Source of the DNA: Agrobacterium tumefaciens str. B6
GTDB taxonomy: Bacteria; Pseudomonadota; Alphaproteobacteria; Rhizobiales; Rhizobiaceae
Reading direction: 5' to 3'
Assembly: GCF_001541315.1 (NCBI RefSeq)
Contig: NZ_LMVK01000009.1
Span: 62,001 to 126,000, forward strand
Length of the DNA stretch: 64,000 nt
How positions within the stretch are numbered: position 1 is the first letter of the stretch; each line of letters begins with the position of its first letter. The notes beneath the pieces were generated by a model that was not told where the DNA came from, ran no database searches, and saw only the letters and a list, made by a program, of their open reading frames with translations. This document shows positions 8,455 to 18,575 of the stretch, piece by piece. The position numbers and the translations under genes are program-made.

Positions 8455-9888
8455 ATGACCATTGGTATCGTTTCCGCGGCCTATGTTGCCGCAGCCGTTC
8501 TATTCATCCTCTCCCTCGGTGGTCTTTCCGGGCAGGAAAGCGCCAAGCGCGCCGTCTGGTACGGCATAACAGGCATGGGTCTTGCCATTGTCGCCACGGT
8601 CTTCGGACCTGATGTCGGCAACTGGTTCATCGTACTTCTGATGCTGGCGGGTGGCGCCGTTCTCGGCTACTTCGTCGCAAACCGCGTGCAGATGACCGAG
8701 ATGCCGCAGCTTGTTGCAGCACTTCACTCCTTTGTCGGTCTGGCCGCCGTCTTCATCGGCTTCAACGCCCATATCGAGGAAGCGCATGTCGCTTCGCTCG
8801 ATGAGACGGCGCGTTCGTTGCTAACAGGCTTTTCCGCCCTCCTCGCCCACAAGACGCCGGTAGAACTGGCAATCATGAAGGTCGAGGTCTTCCTCGGCGT
8901 CTTCATCGGCGCTGTCACCTTCACCGGTTCGGTCGTCGCCTTCGGCAAGCTGGCCGGCAAGGTGGATGGCAAGGCTAAGAAGCTGCCGGGCGGACATGTC
9001 CTCAATGCAAGCGCTGCGATCCTGTCGCTCGTGCTGCTCCTCATGTATTGCAACGGCGCCGGCGCTTGGACGCTGGTGCTGATGACGCTTGCCGCCTTCT
9101 TCATCGGCTATCACCTGATCATGGGCATCGGCGGCGCCGACATGCCTGTCGTCGTCTCGATGCTGAACAGCTATTCCGGCTGGGCGGCAGCGGCCATCGG
9201 CTTCACGCTCGGCAACGATCTCCTGATCGTGACAGGTGCGCTGGTCGGCTCCTCGGGTGCGATCCTGTCCTACATCATGTGCAAGGCGATGAACCGCTCC
9301 TTCATCTCGGTCATCCTCGGCGGCTTCGGCGGCACGACGGGTCCGGCGATGGAAATCGATGGCGAACAGGTAGCAATCGACGCCGAAGGCGTTGCTTCGG
9401 CGCTGAACGATGCCGACAGCGTTATCATCGTGCCCGGTTACGGCATGGCGGTGGCACAGGCACAAAGCGCGGTGTCCGAACTGACCCGCAAGCTGCGTGC
9501 TGACGGCAAGACCGTGCGTTTCGCCATCCACCCGGTGGCAGGCCGCCTTCCCGGCCACATGAACGTGCTGCTCGCCGAAGCAAAGGTGCCTTACGACATC
9601 GTGCTGGAAATGGACGAGATCAACGACGACTTCCCCAATACCGACGTCGTCATCGTCATCGGCTCCAACGACATCGTCAACCCGGCCGCACAGGACGATC
9701 CGAACTCGCCCATCGCCGGCATGCCGGTTCTGGAAGTGTGGAAGTCCAAGCTGGTCATCGTCTCCAAGCGCGGCCAGGGCACGGGTTATTCCGGCATCGA
9801 GAACCCGCTGTTCTACAAGGACAATACCCGCATGTTCTACGGTGACGCCAAGAAGTCGATCAACGAACTTCTGCCGCTCATCAAGTAA
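8455..9888 (+). CDS. pntB: Proton-translocating NAD(P) transhydrogenase subunit beta
   Basis: Second half of the transhydrogenase: an N-terminal membrane domain with about nine helices forming the proton path, and a C-terminal cytoplasmic NADP(H)-binding domain. The latter is marked by [33 protein letters not shown] and [20 protein letters not shown], all diagnostic of domain III. The length of 477 residues is normal. It shares a transcript with pntA and ends 3 bp before a strong terminator. Confidence 0.96.
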   Translation: MTIGIVSAAYVAAAVLFILSLGGLSGQESAKRAVWYGITGMGLAIVATVFGPDVGNWFIVLLMLAGGAVLGYFVANRVQMTEMPQLVAALHSFVGLAAVFIGFNAHIEEAHVASLDETARSLLTGFSALLAHKTPVELAIMKVEVFLGVFIGAVTFTGSVVAFGKLAGKVDGKAKKLPGGHVLNASAAILSLVLLLMYCNGAGAWTLVLMTLAAFFIGYHLIMGIGGADMPVVVSMLNSYSGWAAAAIGFTLGNDLLIVTGALVGSSGAILSYIMCKAMNRSFISVILGGFGGTTGPAMEIDGEQVAIDAEGVASALNDADSVIIVPGYGMAVAQAQSAVSELTRKLRADGKTVRFAIHPVAGRLPGHMNVLLAEAKVPYDIVLEMDEINDDFPNTDVVIVIGSNDIVNPAAQDDPNSPIAGMPVLEVWKSKLVIVSKRGQGTGYSGIENPLFYKDNTRMFYGDAKKSINELLPLIK

Positions 9889-9890
9889 TG

Positions 9891-9926
9891 AAAAGGGCGT
9901 TTCCGGGAGACCGGAAACGCCCTTTT
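9891..9926 (+). terminator. Intrinsic terminator of pntAB
   Basis: AAAAGGGCGTTTCCGG, GAGA loop, CCGGAAACGCCCTTTT: a 16-bp perfect stem with A and T tracts on both sides, so it can act in both directions. The convergent rut operon ends at 10070. Confidence 0.9.
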
Positions 9927-9954
9927 GATTTTCTGAGAACGCATTCCACCTTGA

Positions 9955-10029
9955 CGTCATCCTCGGGCTTGACCCGAGGATCCATCGCGCGTCGGGTTGT
10001 GGATCCTCGGGTCAAGCCCGAGGATGACG
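9955..10029. repeat. Palindromic repeat with 30-bp perfect arms
   Basis: Two 30-bp arms (9955-9984 and 10000-10029) are perfect reverse complements around a 15-bp spacer, and each arm itself contains the smaller palindrome CCTCGGG-CTTGA-CCCGAGG. It is the same element as at 14526-14602 and, in degraded form, at 27204-27270. It sits in a convergent intergenic region. Confidence 0.88.
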
Positions 10030-10069
10030 ACGGTGAGGTTCGAGCTTGTGTTCAGCCAAAACGGTCGCC

Positions 10070-10594
10070 TCAAAGCACCCGATAACGCCGGTTGAAATAC
10101 ATCAGTGCCTCATCACCCGCATTGATCTTCATATCGACGACATCACAGATCAGAATATCGTGCGTGCCGCCATCATGTGCTTCGCGGATGCGGCAATCGA
10201 AAGAGACCAGAGCGTCTTCCAGAACCGGAGCGCCTGTTTCAAGCACGCCCCAGCGCCCGGCGGCGAAACGTTCCTCCACTGGCGTCTTGCCGCCAAACAG
10301 GGTGCTCAGCGCCTCGTGCTTTGAGGCAAGCGTGTTGACGCAGATGACGCCGTTGCTCTTCACCACCTTGTAGGCGGAAGCATTGCGATTGAGGCAGACG
10401 AGCAAGGTAGGCGGATTGTCGGAAACGCTGCAAACCGCCGTCGCTGCAAAACCCGCACGTCCAGCCACACCATCAGTGGTGACAATGTTGACCGCCGCAC
10501 CAAGCCGCGCCATGGCGTTTCTGTATTCGAGGCTGCGCTGCTCAGCAGTCTTCGTCTCCATTTCCGCTTCCTTTTCAAGAGACATCATCCGCAT
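10070..10594 (-). CDS. rutF: Flavin reductase RutF
   Basis: NADH:flavin reductase that supplies reduced FMN to the pyrimidine monooxygenase RutA. The 174-residue protein has the flavin-reductase split-barrel sequence, including [40 protein letters not shown] (read in parts) and the C-terminal FNRRYRVL. The ATG at 10594 has AAGGAAGG upstream; in-frame ATGs two and three codons later are also possible. It is the last gene of the rut operon, 26 bp after rutE, and converges on pntB. Confidence 0.87.
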   Translation of the reverse strand: MRMMSLEKEAEMETKTAEQRSLEYRNAMARLGAAVNIVTTDGVAGRAGFAATAVCSVSDNPPTLLVCLNRNASAYKVVKSNGVICVNTLASKHEALSTLFGGKTPVEERFAAGRWGVLETGAPVLEDALVSFDCRIREAHDGGTHDILICDVVDMKINAGDEALMYFNRRYRVL

Positions 10595-10620
10595 CTAACC
10601 CATCCTTCCTTAACAGGCCA

Positions 10621-11211
10621 TCAAGCCAGTACACAGGCGTCTTCAAAGCCAAGGCGTGGCAGGCGGCCAAAGAGCTTGGACGGATCGCCGTAGCCGAGAT
10701 TGATCAGGAAATTGGACTTCCACGTCGTGCCCGCGAAAAACGCCGCATCCACCTTGCCTTTGTCAAAACCGGACATCGCCCCGGTATCCAGTCCCAACGA
10801 GCGGGCCGCAATAATGAGATAACCCGCCTGCAAAGTGGCATTGCGGAAGGCCGTTTCCTCGGCGACAGCAGGGCTAGAGGTAAACCACGAACGCGCGTCA
10901 GCATGTGGAAACAGCACCGGCAGTTTCTCGTAAAATTCGCGGTCGATAGCAGCGATCACCGTCACCGGTGCAGCCATGGTCTTTTCGAGATTGCCCGAAG
11001 AAAGTGCCGGCCTCAGCCTTTCCTTAGCTTCCGGGCTGCGCACGAACACGAAACGCGCTGGCGAGCAATTGGCCGAGGTCGGCCCCATCTTCGTCAGATC
11101 GTAAAGTGCTCTCAGTGTCTCGTCGCCGACCGGCTTGTCAGCCCAGCCATTATGGGTGCGTGCCGCGGTGAAAAGTGCTGCAAGTGCCTTGTCGTCGAGT
11201 GCTGTCGTCAT
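10621..11211 (-). CDS. rutE: Malonic semialdehyde reductase RutE
   Basis: Nitroreductase-family protein that reduces toxic malonic semialdehyde (from uracil) to 3-hydroxypropionate. Its 196 residues equal the length of the E. coli enzyme. Visible family segments are [12 protein letters not shown], the FMN-binding [17 protein letters not shown] and [25 protein letters not shown]. The frame is open well upstream, but the family N-terminus starts at the ATG at 11211, 4 bp after the rutD stop. Confidence 0.9.
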   Translation of the reverse strand: MTTALDDKALAALFTAARTHNGWADKPVGDETLRALYDLTKMGPTSANCSPARFVFVRSPEAKERLRPALSSGNLEKTMAAPVTVIAAIDREFYEKLPVLFPHADARSWFTSSPAVAEETAFRNATLQAGYLIIAARSLGLDTGAMSGFDKGKVDAAFFAGTTWKSNFLINLGYGDPSKLFGRLPRLGFEDACVLA

Positions 11212-11215
11212 TGTC

Positions 11216-12019
11216 TTAAAAATCCTGTCCGAATGGCCGTGTTGCCGGCAGCAGAAACCGCAAAAGCCGCGTGTTGAAAAGGTCAGTCTCGGTGAGATTG
11301 ACCGCATGCGCCCCGAAATCGAGAAGGCAAAGTTCACTTTGCGGCAAACTCTCCACAAGACGCAGCGACCGTGTATAGGGCACCAGAAGATCGTCCTTGG
11401 TTGCCACCACCAGCACCGGATTGTCGATATCACCGAGGCGGGCATCGACGTCGAAGGCCCGGAGTGCTGCGATACGGCGAAGCACATTCGCCTTGCCCTG
11501 AAAATGTGCGACACCATGCGCGTCGTCCCGCGCCAGCCGCTCCTGATGGTCCGACATCCACGCCGCCGGATAAAGAAACAGCGGCTGGGCCTTCACGAAA
11601 GCCTCAACGCCGGATTTTTCCAGAAGCTCGATCCGCACATCGAAGCAGCGCCCGGAATGCGGATCGGCCTTGCTCCAAGCGTTGATAAGTACAAGCCTGT
11701 CGATGAGGCCGGGCTGGCGCAGCGCGATATCGAGGCCGATCAGACCGCCAAGCGCGTGGCCCATGAAGTGAAATTTTTCGAGGTTCAGAGCCGAGACGAT
11801 CTCCAGAACATCATCCGCCATGGCCGATATGCCGCCATCCACCGGCACCTCGCCGCCGGTCCTGCCGGTTCCGCGATGGTCATAGGTGACGATCCGGAAA
11901 TGATCGGAAAGGGCTTCGATCTGCGGCGCCCAATAGGTGCCCGATCCGCCCAGTCCCGATGACAGCAGGATGGTGGGCGCCACAGGATCGGTGCGGCCAT
12001 GAACCTCGAAATGCATCAT
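11216..12019 (-). CDS. rutD: Alpha/beta-hydrolase RutD, putative aminoacrylate hydrolase
   Basis: Alpha/beta-hydrolase of the Rut pathway, thought to speed loss of ammonia from aminoacrylate to malonic semialdehyde. The product is 267 residues. The nucleophile elbow reads GHALGG, with Ala where hydrolases have Ser. The E. coli protein, as I recall it, has the same replacement, so this is a family trait and not a defect. Asp ([14 protein letters not shown] region or DDLLVP) and His (GAHAVNLT) positions are retained. The start is ATG at 12019 or the next codon; the ribosome-binding site is weak, suggesting coupled translation after rutC. Confidence 0.87.
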   Translation of the reverse strand: MMHFEVHGRTDPVAPTILLSSGLGGSGTYWAPQIEALSDHFRIVTYDHRGTGRTGGEVPVDGGISAMADDVLEIVSALNLEKFHFMGHALGGLIGLDIALRQPGLIDRLVLINAWSKADPHSGRCFDVRIELLEKSGVEAFVKAQPLFLYPAAWMSDHQERLARDDAHGVAHFQGKANVLRRIAALRAFDVDARLGDIDNPVLVVATKDDLLVPYTRSLRLVESLPQSELCLLDFGAHAVNLTETDLFNTRLLRFLLPATRPFGQDF

Positions 12020-12033
12020 CTTGCCGCTTCGCC

Positions 12034-12420
12034 CTATTTGCCGATATGGGCGACGGTGGCGATTTCCACCAGCGCGTCAGGCTTTACGAGGCCGCACTGG
12101 ATGCAATAACGCGCAGGCTTGTCGCCGGGAAAATATTCAGCGTAGACCGTGTTGACCGCTTGGTAATTGGCCCAGTCGGTGATGAAGATGTGGTTCATCG
12201 TCACGTCCTCCATCGTGCCACCGGCGGTTTCGATGACAGACTTGATGGTTTCCAGAACATGACGGGTCTGCGCGCTGGCATCGCCCACATGCACGACATT
12301 ATTGTCCTTGTCGAAGGGCAGCGTGCCGGAAACGTAAACCACGCCATCGGCAAGGGTTCCCGGCGAAAAAGGGGCGATGGGTTTGCTGGTACCGGCAGGC
12401 ACCACGATCTTCTTCGGCAT
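12034..12420 (-). CDS. rutC: RutC, RidA/YjgF-family deaminase of the Rut pathway
   Basis: Small trimeric RidA-family protein assigned to deamination of 3-aminoacrylate or its peracid form. The ATG at 12420 gives exactly 128 residues, the family length, and follows GAGGAG at good spacing; the frame continues 10 codons upstream without similarity. Recognisable parts are [16 protein letters not shown], the conserved Arg in [20 protein letters not shown] and the closing ATVAHIGK. It lies between rutB and rutD on one transcript. Confidence 0.9.
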   Translation of the reverse strand: MPKKIVVPAGTSKPIAPFSPGTLADGVVYVSGTLPFDKDNNVVHVGDASAQTRHVLETIKSVIETAGGTMEDVTMNHIFITDWANYQAVNTVYAEYFPGDKPARYCIQCGLVKPDALVEIATVAHIGK

Positions 12421-12446
12421 TTCATTCTCCTCTTTGTGTTTCTCAA

Positions 12447-13183
12447 TCAATCGGTGACGGGTGCGGCCTGCGAAATCACGCCGCAGAAATCATTGACGGT
12501 TGCCACCCAGCCGAAAAATTTCTCGACATTGTAGACCGTCGCCTGCTGGATATAGTCCGGCCCCAGATGATGCGTGGCATCCTCCAGCATCACCCCGAAA
12601 TATTCGAGATGGAAGGCGTCGCGCAGCGAGCTTTCGACGCAGACATTGGTGGCGATGCCGACGAACACCAGATTGCGGATGCCGCGGGCACGCAACACGC
12701 TGTCCATATTGGTGTTGAAGAAACCGCTGTAACGTGTCTTCGGCACCAGAATATCGCCGGGCTGCGGCTGCAACTCATCGACGATGGCATAGTCCCACGT
12801 TCCCTTGGCCAGCAGCTGGCCCTGCAGTTCCGGCCTTTTGCGCATCGTCTTCAGCGCATTGGACTTGTGCCAGTTGGGCGAACCCGGCCCGCCCGCCTCG
12901 ACATAATCCTTGTCCCAGCCGTTCTGGAAATAAATGACCTGAACGCCCGCCGCCCGCGCCGCATCCAGCGTCTTCTTGATGTTGGCGATGGTGCCCTTGG
13001 CCCCGGAAATATCGAACCCGGCAAGGTCGACATAACCGCCCTCGGTCGAATAGGCGTTCTGCATGTCGACCACGACAACGGCGGTCTCGCTGGGCTTCAG
13101 GGTAATCGGCTCAGGCCTTGCGGGAAGCGTCACGCTTTCCGAACGGCTTTCCGGCCCCTTGTAACCCGCCACGACGGCTTCGC

Positions 13184-13187
<4 letters not shown>
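12447..13187 (-). CDS. rutB: Ureidoacrylate amidohydrolase RutB
   Basis: Isochorismatase-fold cysteine hydrolase that releases carbamate from ureidoacrylate, the product of RutA. At 246 residues it is of normal length. The Asp of the catalytic triad is in [10 protein letters not shown] and the nucleophile Cys in [15 protein letters not shown]. It overlaps the rutA stop by 4 bp (ATGA), indicating translational coupling. Confidence 0.92.
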
Positions 13188-14275
<1,088 letters not shown>

Positions 14276-14354
14276 TTTGCTGTTCCCTTTTTAGCGTCAG
14301 GTGTCTCCTGACTTGACAAAAGAGTAGCAGGTTCTGTGCCAGACCAAATAAAAT

Positions 14355-14377
14355 AATTTTATCAAATGGATAAAATT
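14355..14377. promoter_or_regulatory. AT-rich palindrome upstream of rutA
   Basis: AATTTTATC-AAATG-GATAAAATT, perfect 9-bp arms, about 80 bp before the rutA start. Its GATAAA/TTTATC arms recur within the neighbouring 35-bp palindrome, so both may bind one regulator. Confidence 0.4.
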
Positions 14378-14395
14378 TTGGGACGCATTTGAGCC

Positions 14396-14430
14396 TTGAC
14401 CAAAAGATAAAAAATTTATCATTTGGTCAA
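14396..14430. promoter_or_regulatory. RutR-like operator with split half-sites
   Basis: TTGACCAAA ... TTTGGTCAA bracket a 17-bp AT-rich core with further dyad symmetry (GATAAA/TTTATC). The outer TTGACCA and TGGTCAA are identical to the half-sites of the E. coli RutR operator as I recall it (TTGACCA-NN-TGGTCAA), but here they are separated by 21 bp, not 2. The position, 120 bp before rutA, suits control of the operon. No rutR gene is in view. Confidence 0.5.
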
Positions 14431-14525
14431 AATATTTGCCTGTTTATTCGGCAGTTACAAATAGAAAAAGGACGGCCCTCGAGCCGTCCCCAATATACGC
14501 GACGAAAAAGCTCCAACCTCTCCGC

Positions 14526-14602
14526 CGTCATCCTCGGGCTTGACCCGAGGATCCATAACCCACTGAAATCAATGGATCCTCGGGTCAAGCCCGAGGATGA
14601 CG
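14526..14602. repeat. Palindromic repeat, 31-bp arms
   Basis: Arms at 14526-14556 and 14572-14602 are perfect reverse complements and nearly identical to the arms at 9955-10029; only the spacer differs. It lies between the rut promoter region and the heme oxygenase stop codon. With the rut palindromes it fills most of the 408-bp stretch 14276-14683, which has no other visible gene. Confidence 0.88.
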
Positions 14603-14683
14603 TCGAATGCTGAGCGAGTTCTGTCGGCAAATTTTAGCTAACCTACCGGCCGCCATTTTCAATCACGGAGCTATGCCAAAACC

Positions 14684-15295
14684 TCAGACGAGACGCTGCT
14701 GCGCATAGGCATGCACGGCGCGGAAGGCAGCCTCGGCGCCTGCGACAACACGCTCTTCCTCTTCGACCGTCAGCGAAATTTCATCGAGCGCGGCGGTGAA
14801 GGTGCGCCAGTGCAGGCCACGCCCTTCCGGAGCGCCGGCCAGATGGCGCGCGCCGAATTCTTCGCTGAGGCCAAGCTTCGCGGCATCTTTCAGGAGGAAA
14901 GCCGCACCGAGATTGGAACCTTCGACCACGTAAAGCCAGCCCATGGCCTCCGGCAGATCGAACGGCGTTTCGTCAGTAAAGCGTGGGGCTTCCGTTTCGG
15001 GAATAGCGTGACCGAGATCGGCAAGGTCCTGCTCGATCATGGAGAGACGGCGGCGGCCTTTGAGATCAGGCAGCAGGCCATCGAGCGTTGCATTGGAGAA
15101 GAAGGCATCGAGGTCGCGATGGAAAAGATATTGCGTTTCCACGAATTTGCCGAAGTTCTCCCGGCTCTCAAACGGCTTGGCTGCCATGATGAAGGTATCG
15201 AGACCACCATGCGCGCCGCGCGTCGCAGCCCTCAGGCGCTTCACTCGGCTCTGCTCAATCTCTTCCACAGGCGCTGACGGCTCCACAACGGTCAT
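14684..15295 (-). CDS. Biliverdin-producing heme oxygenase
   Basis: Cytoplasmic heme oxygenase that opens heme to biliverdin, CO and iron, for iron release or phytochrome chromophore supply. The ATG at 15295, with AAGGGAAG upstream, gives 203 residues; an open extension of 20 codons has no similarity. The proximal heme ligand is probably His29 in RGAHGGLD, and the distal helix is marked by VVEGSNLGAAFLLKDA. Neighbours on neither side relate to heme, so its regulation and partner reductase lie elsewhere. The 282 bp upstream (15296-15577) are AT-rich near the gene and shared with the divergent aldolase gene. Confidence 0.82.
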   Translation of the reverse strand: MTVVEPSAPVEEIEQSRVKRLRAATRGAHGGLDTFIMAAKPFESRENFGKFVETQYLFHRDLDAFFSNATLDGLLPDLKGRRRLSMIEQDLADLGHAIPETEAPRFTDETPFDLPEAMGWLYVVEGSNLGAAFLLKDAAKLGLSEEFGARHLAGAPEGRGLHWRTFTAALDEISLTVEEEERVVAGAEAAFRAVHAYAQQRLV

Positions 15296-15577
15296 GATAC
15301 TTCCCTTTATCCCACAAACAGATTGCCTGATAAAAATCTTTACTGAAACAGTCAAATTTTATTTTAGCATTTTTGGGTGTTCCGCGGAAAAATGGCATCT
15401 GCGAAAACCGCCGCAAACATACCATGCCCCACCGGATGCAACATACCCCATCAAGCAGCCTCCGGAACCAATCCGCCCACCATTCCAGCCTACCGAACAA
15501 TCATCTTGTAATTACCGCTTTACAACTAACATGTCAGTATGCCATCAATCTGCAGCCATCTTGGAGGAGCATCTTAA

Positions 15578-16462
15578 TTGACCCAGAAATTCGGCCTTTC
15601 GGCAGCCCTGACGACCCCTTTCAAAACTGACGGAACCGTCGATATCGAAGCCATGATCGCGCATGCCCGCCGCTGCCTTGCAAATGGCTGCGACAGCGTC
15701 ACACTCTTCGGCACCACCGGCGAGGGATGCTCCGTCGGCAGCCGCGAACGGCAGGTCATTCTCTCCCGCTTCATCGAGGCAGGCATTGCGCCCTCCCGTC
15801 TGGTCACCGGCGTTCTGGTGGACTCCATCGAGGATGCGGCGGAACAATCGGCCGAGGCCCTGAAAGCAGGCGCCCGCAATATTCTTCTCGCCCCGCCTTC
15901 CTATTTCAAGAATGTCAGCGACGACGGCCTGTTTGCCTGGTTCTCGGCGGTTTTCGAAAAGATCGGCAAGGGCGCGCGCGACGTACTCGTCTACAACATT
16001 CCTTCCGTGACCATGGTGACACTGTCGGTCGAGCTGGTGGGACGGTTGAGGAAGGCGTTTCCGGGCATCGTCACCGGCGTGAAGGACTCCTCCGGCAATT
16101 GGGCACATACCGAGCGTCTGCTGAAGGAGCATGGCGATCTCGCCATCCTGATCGGCGATGAGCGCGATCTCGCCAAGGGCGTTCGCCTCGGCGGTCAGGG
16201 CGCTATCTCCGGCGTTGCCAATTTCCTGACGCAGGAAGTCCGCGCCATGGCCGTTGACGGCAAGGACGACCCACGCATCGTCGATCTTGTTGTGGAACTT
16301 CTGAAATTCCCGGTTACGCCCGCCGTCAAGGTGCTGGTATCACACACGACAGGGGAAAATATCTGGTCTGACGTGCGCGCGCCGCTCGTTGCCATTTCAC
16401 CGGAGGACCGGCGGCAGATCGAAGGCGCATTCGACGCGCTGTTTCGCAGGCAGGCCGCCTGA
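15578..16462 (+). CDS. DapA-family class I aldolase (dihydrodipicolinate synthase/N-acetylneuraminate lyase type)
   Basis: Schiff-base aldolase of the DHDPS/NAL superfamily; the exact reaction is unknown. The 294 residues contain GTTGEG (phosphate/carboxylate loop), the Tyr of VYNIPS and the Schiff-base Lys of GVKDSSGN. Asd-linked DHDPS would normally sit elsewhere, and the operon context (GntR regulator, sugar ABC importer, PfkB kinase) argues for cleavage of a 2-keto-3-deoxy sugar acid rather than lysine synthesis. The start is TTG at 15578, since GGAGGAG lies 8 nt upstream and no ATG is near. Confidence 0.82.
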   Translation: MTQKFGLSAALTTPFKTDGTVDIEAMIAHARRCLANGCDSVTLFGTTGEGCSVGSRERQVILSRFIEAGIAPSRLVTGVLVDSIEDAAEQSAEALKAGARNILLAPPSYFKNVSDDGLFAWFSAVFEKIGKGARDVLVYNIPSVTMVTLSVELVGRLRKAFPGIVTGVKDSSGNWAHTERLLKEHGDLAILIGDERDLAKGVRLGGQGAISGVANFLTQEVRAMAVDGKDDPRIVDLVVELLKFPVTPAVKVLVSHTTGENIWSDVRAPLVAISPEDRRQIEGAFDALFRRQAA

Positions 16463-16483
16463 ACAGACCTTGAAAGGTTGAGC

Positions 16484-17140
16484 ATGGACGATACCGGCGA
16501 ACAGACATTGCGGGAACGGGCGTATGAAAGCTTTACGCATCACCTTCTCTCGCGCGACGTTCGTCCGGGGCAGTTCATCTCGCAACGCCGCCTCGTGGAA
16601 TTGACCGGTTTGCCGCTAGGGGCGATCCGGGAAGCAATTCCACGGCTGGAGGCGGAAGGTCTGATCAAGACCGTGCCGCAGCGCGGGTTGCAGGTCGCCC
16701 ATATCGACATCAACCTCATCCGCGAGGCGTTCCAGTTCCGTATCTTTCTCGAAAAGGAGGCCGTGGCGCTCTTTACCCGTTCGGCCTCCGACGAGACCAT
16801 CGCCAAGCTGTTGAAACAGCACCGCGATATTGCCGAAGCGGCTGAAAACGGCGGGGAATCGCCGGAACTGGATCAGCACGCGCAGCAGGTCGACTGGGGC
16901 ATGCACGACGCCTTTATCGATGCGCTCGGCAATTCGATCATCTCGAACGCCTACCGGGTCAATTCCATCAAGATGCGCCTCATCAATCAGGAGCGCTTTC
17001 GCATCGCCGGTCACGTCAAATCGGTGATGAAGGAACATCTCGCCATTCTCGAAGCCATCGAGAAGCGATCCGTCGAAGACGCCGTGGAGCGGCTCACCGC
17101 CCATATCCGCAACGCAAGGGACAGGGCGCTGGCGGTGTAG
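16484..17140 (+). CDS. GntR-family regulator (FCD/FadR subfamily)
   Basis: DNA-binding regulator with an N-terminal winged helix (residues about 10-75, including SQRRLVELTGLPLGAIREAIPRLEAEGLI) and a C-terminal all-helical FCD effector domain (FLEKEAVALF to LTAHIRNARDRAL). The 218 residues start from ATG 16484, spaced well from GAAAGG; a TTG two codons earlier is less likely. The gene lies between the aldolase and the ABC importer genes and probably controls them in response to a sugar-acid intermediate. Confidence 0.87.
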   Translation: MDDTGEQTLRERAYESFTHHLLSRDVRPGQFISQRRLVELTGLPLGAIREAIPRLEAEGLIKTVPQRGLQVAHIDINLIREAFQFRIFLEKEAVALFTRSASDETIAKLLKQHRDIAEAAENGGESPELDQHAQQVDWGMHDAFIDALGNSIISNAYRVNSIKMRLINQERFRIAGHVKSVMKEHLAILEAIEKRSVEDAVERLTAHIRNARDRALAV

Positions 17141-17243
17141 GGCAATTTCGGCAGGGACACAGAGGATCCTGCGCCGGAATTGCAAGAAAATAAGCAACAA
17201 GCCGGGGTGAGGAGAATTTCCGGCTAACTGGAGGAGAACTGAC

Positions 17244-18575
17244 ATGAAGCATTCATTGCTCAACCCCACGCGTCGCGCCTTTCTGGCAGGCACGGCGGCG
17301 CTTGGCGGCAGCGCGGCGCTCGGCATTCGCCCGGCATCGGCGGCGGTGAACTGGAAAAAACACGCCGGCACCACCCTTGAAGTCAACCTCGTCAAAAGCC
17401 CGCGCAGCGAAACGCTGATCAAATATCTCGGCGAATTCGAAGCGCTGACCGGCATCAAGGTCAATGCCGAAGCAACGCCGGAACAGCAGCAGCGCCAGAA
17501 GGTCGTGATCGAGCTTTCCTCCGGCAAGCCGAGCTTCGACGTTGTGCATCTGAGCTACCACGTTCAGAAGCGTCAGTTTGAAAAGGGCAAGTGGCTGGCC
17601 GATATCAGCGGCTTCCTGAAGGACCCATCGCTGACCGATCCTTCGCTCGTCGAAAAGGACTTTGCCGAAGCCGGCATGCTGTTTGCCAAAGATAGCGACG
17701 GCGTGCTGCGCTCGCTGCCCTTCTCGGTGGATTACTGGATCGTCTACTGGAACAAGGAACTCTTCGAAGCCAAGGGCCTGAAATACCCCGAGACCTTCGA
17801 AGAACTGGTGACGGCGGCGGAAAAGATCACCGATCCCGCAACCAACACCTACGGTTTCGTCGCCCGTGGCCTGAAGAACGCCAATACCCCGGTCTGGACC
17901 TCGCTGATGCTGGGTTACGGCGCAAAGCCGATCAGCGCTGACGGAAAGATCGATACCGAATCGAAGGAAGCGGTCGAGGCAGCAAAACTCTATCAGCGCC
18001 TGATGACCAAAGCCGCCCCTCCCGGTGTCTCCGGCTTCAACTGGGCGGAAGCACAATCGGCCTTCCTGCAGGGCAAGATCGGCATGTGGTTCGATGGCGT
18101 CGGTTTTGCACCGCCGATCGAGAACCCGGAAAAGTCCCGCGTGGTAGGCAAGGTCGGTTACGGCGTCATGCCGAAGGGTCCGGCAGCACAGGCCGCCGGT
18201 ACTTTCGGCGATGGTCTGGGTGTTGTCGAAGCCAGCAGCAAGAAGGAAGCCGCCTATCTCTTCTGCCAATGGGCGATCTCGCACGAAATGGGTGCGCGTC
18301 TCTTGCAGGCGGGTGCCGGCGTTCCGTTCCGCCAGTCCATCCTTGAAGACCAGAAGGTGCGCGAAGGCGTGAAGATGCCGGCCGCCTGGCTGGATGCGGT
18401 CGTCGGTTCCGGCAAGGTCTCACAGCTTGCCCTGCCCGTCATCATTCCGGTGACGGAATTCCGCGACATCTACGGCGTCGGCCTCACCAACATGATCGGC
18501 GGCGCAGACCCGGCAGCCGAATTGAAGAAGGCGACGGAACAGTTCGCACCCGTTCTGGCGCGTAGCGAGGGATAA
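17244..18575 (+). CDS. ABC sugar importer, substrate-binding protein (Tat exported)
   Basis: Periplasmic family-1 solute-binding protein of 443 residues. The N-terminus has a twin-arginine motif (NPTRRAFLAGTAALGG) and a cleavage region near RPASAA, so it is probably exported folded. The mature protein has the usual two-lobe pattern, with DVVHLSYHVQKRQFEKGKWL and IGMWFDGVGFAPP. Spaced 103 bp from the regulator with GGAGGAG before the ATG. Its stop overlaps the next start (TAATG). Substrate is not shown; a sugar or sugar acid is likely from the neighbours. Confidence 0.88.
   Translation: MKHSLLNPTRRAFLAGTAALGGSAALGIRPASAAVNWKKHAGTTLEVNLVKSPRSETLIKYLGEFEALTGIKVNAEATPEQQQRQKVVIELSSGKPSFDVVHLSYHVQKRQFEKGKWLADISGFLKDPSLTDPSLVEKDFAEAGMLFAKDSDGVLRSLPFSVDYWIVYWNKELFEAKGLKYPETFEELVTAAEKITDPATNTYGFVARGLKNANTPVWTSLMLGYGAKPISADGKIDTESKEAVEAAKLYQRLMTKAAPPGVSGFNWAEAQSAFLQGKIGMWFDGVGFAPPIENPEKSRVVGKVGYGVMPKGPAAQAAGTFGDGLGVVEASSKKEAAYLFCQWAISHEMGARLLQAGAGVPFRQSILEDQKVREGVKMPAAWLDAVVGSGKVSQLALPVIIPVTEFRDIYGVGLTNMIGGADPAAELKKATEQFAPVLARSEG

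Noticed and set aside
9888..10085. Short open frame just after pntB on the plus strand.
   Set aside because: It runs through the pntAB terminator and the palindromic repeat, so its sequence is explained by those.
11216..12019. RutD with Ala at the hydrolase nucleophile, first read as an inactivating mutation.
   Set aside because: The E. coli RutD, as I recall its sequence, also has GHALG at this place, so it is a family feature.
15296..15577. Possible iron-responsive operator upstream of the heme oxygenase.
   Set aside because: AT-rich sequence with no clear Irr or RirA box that I could defend.
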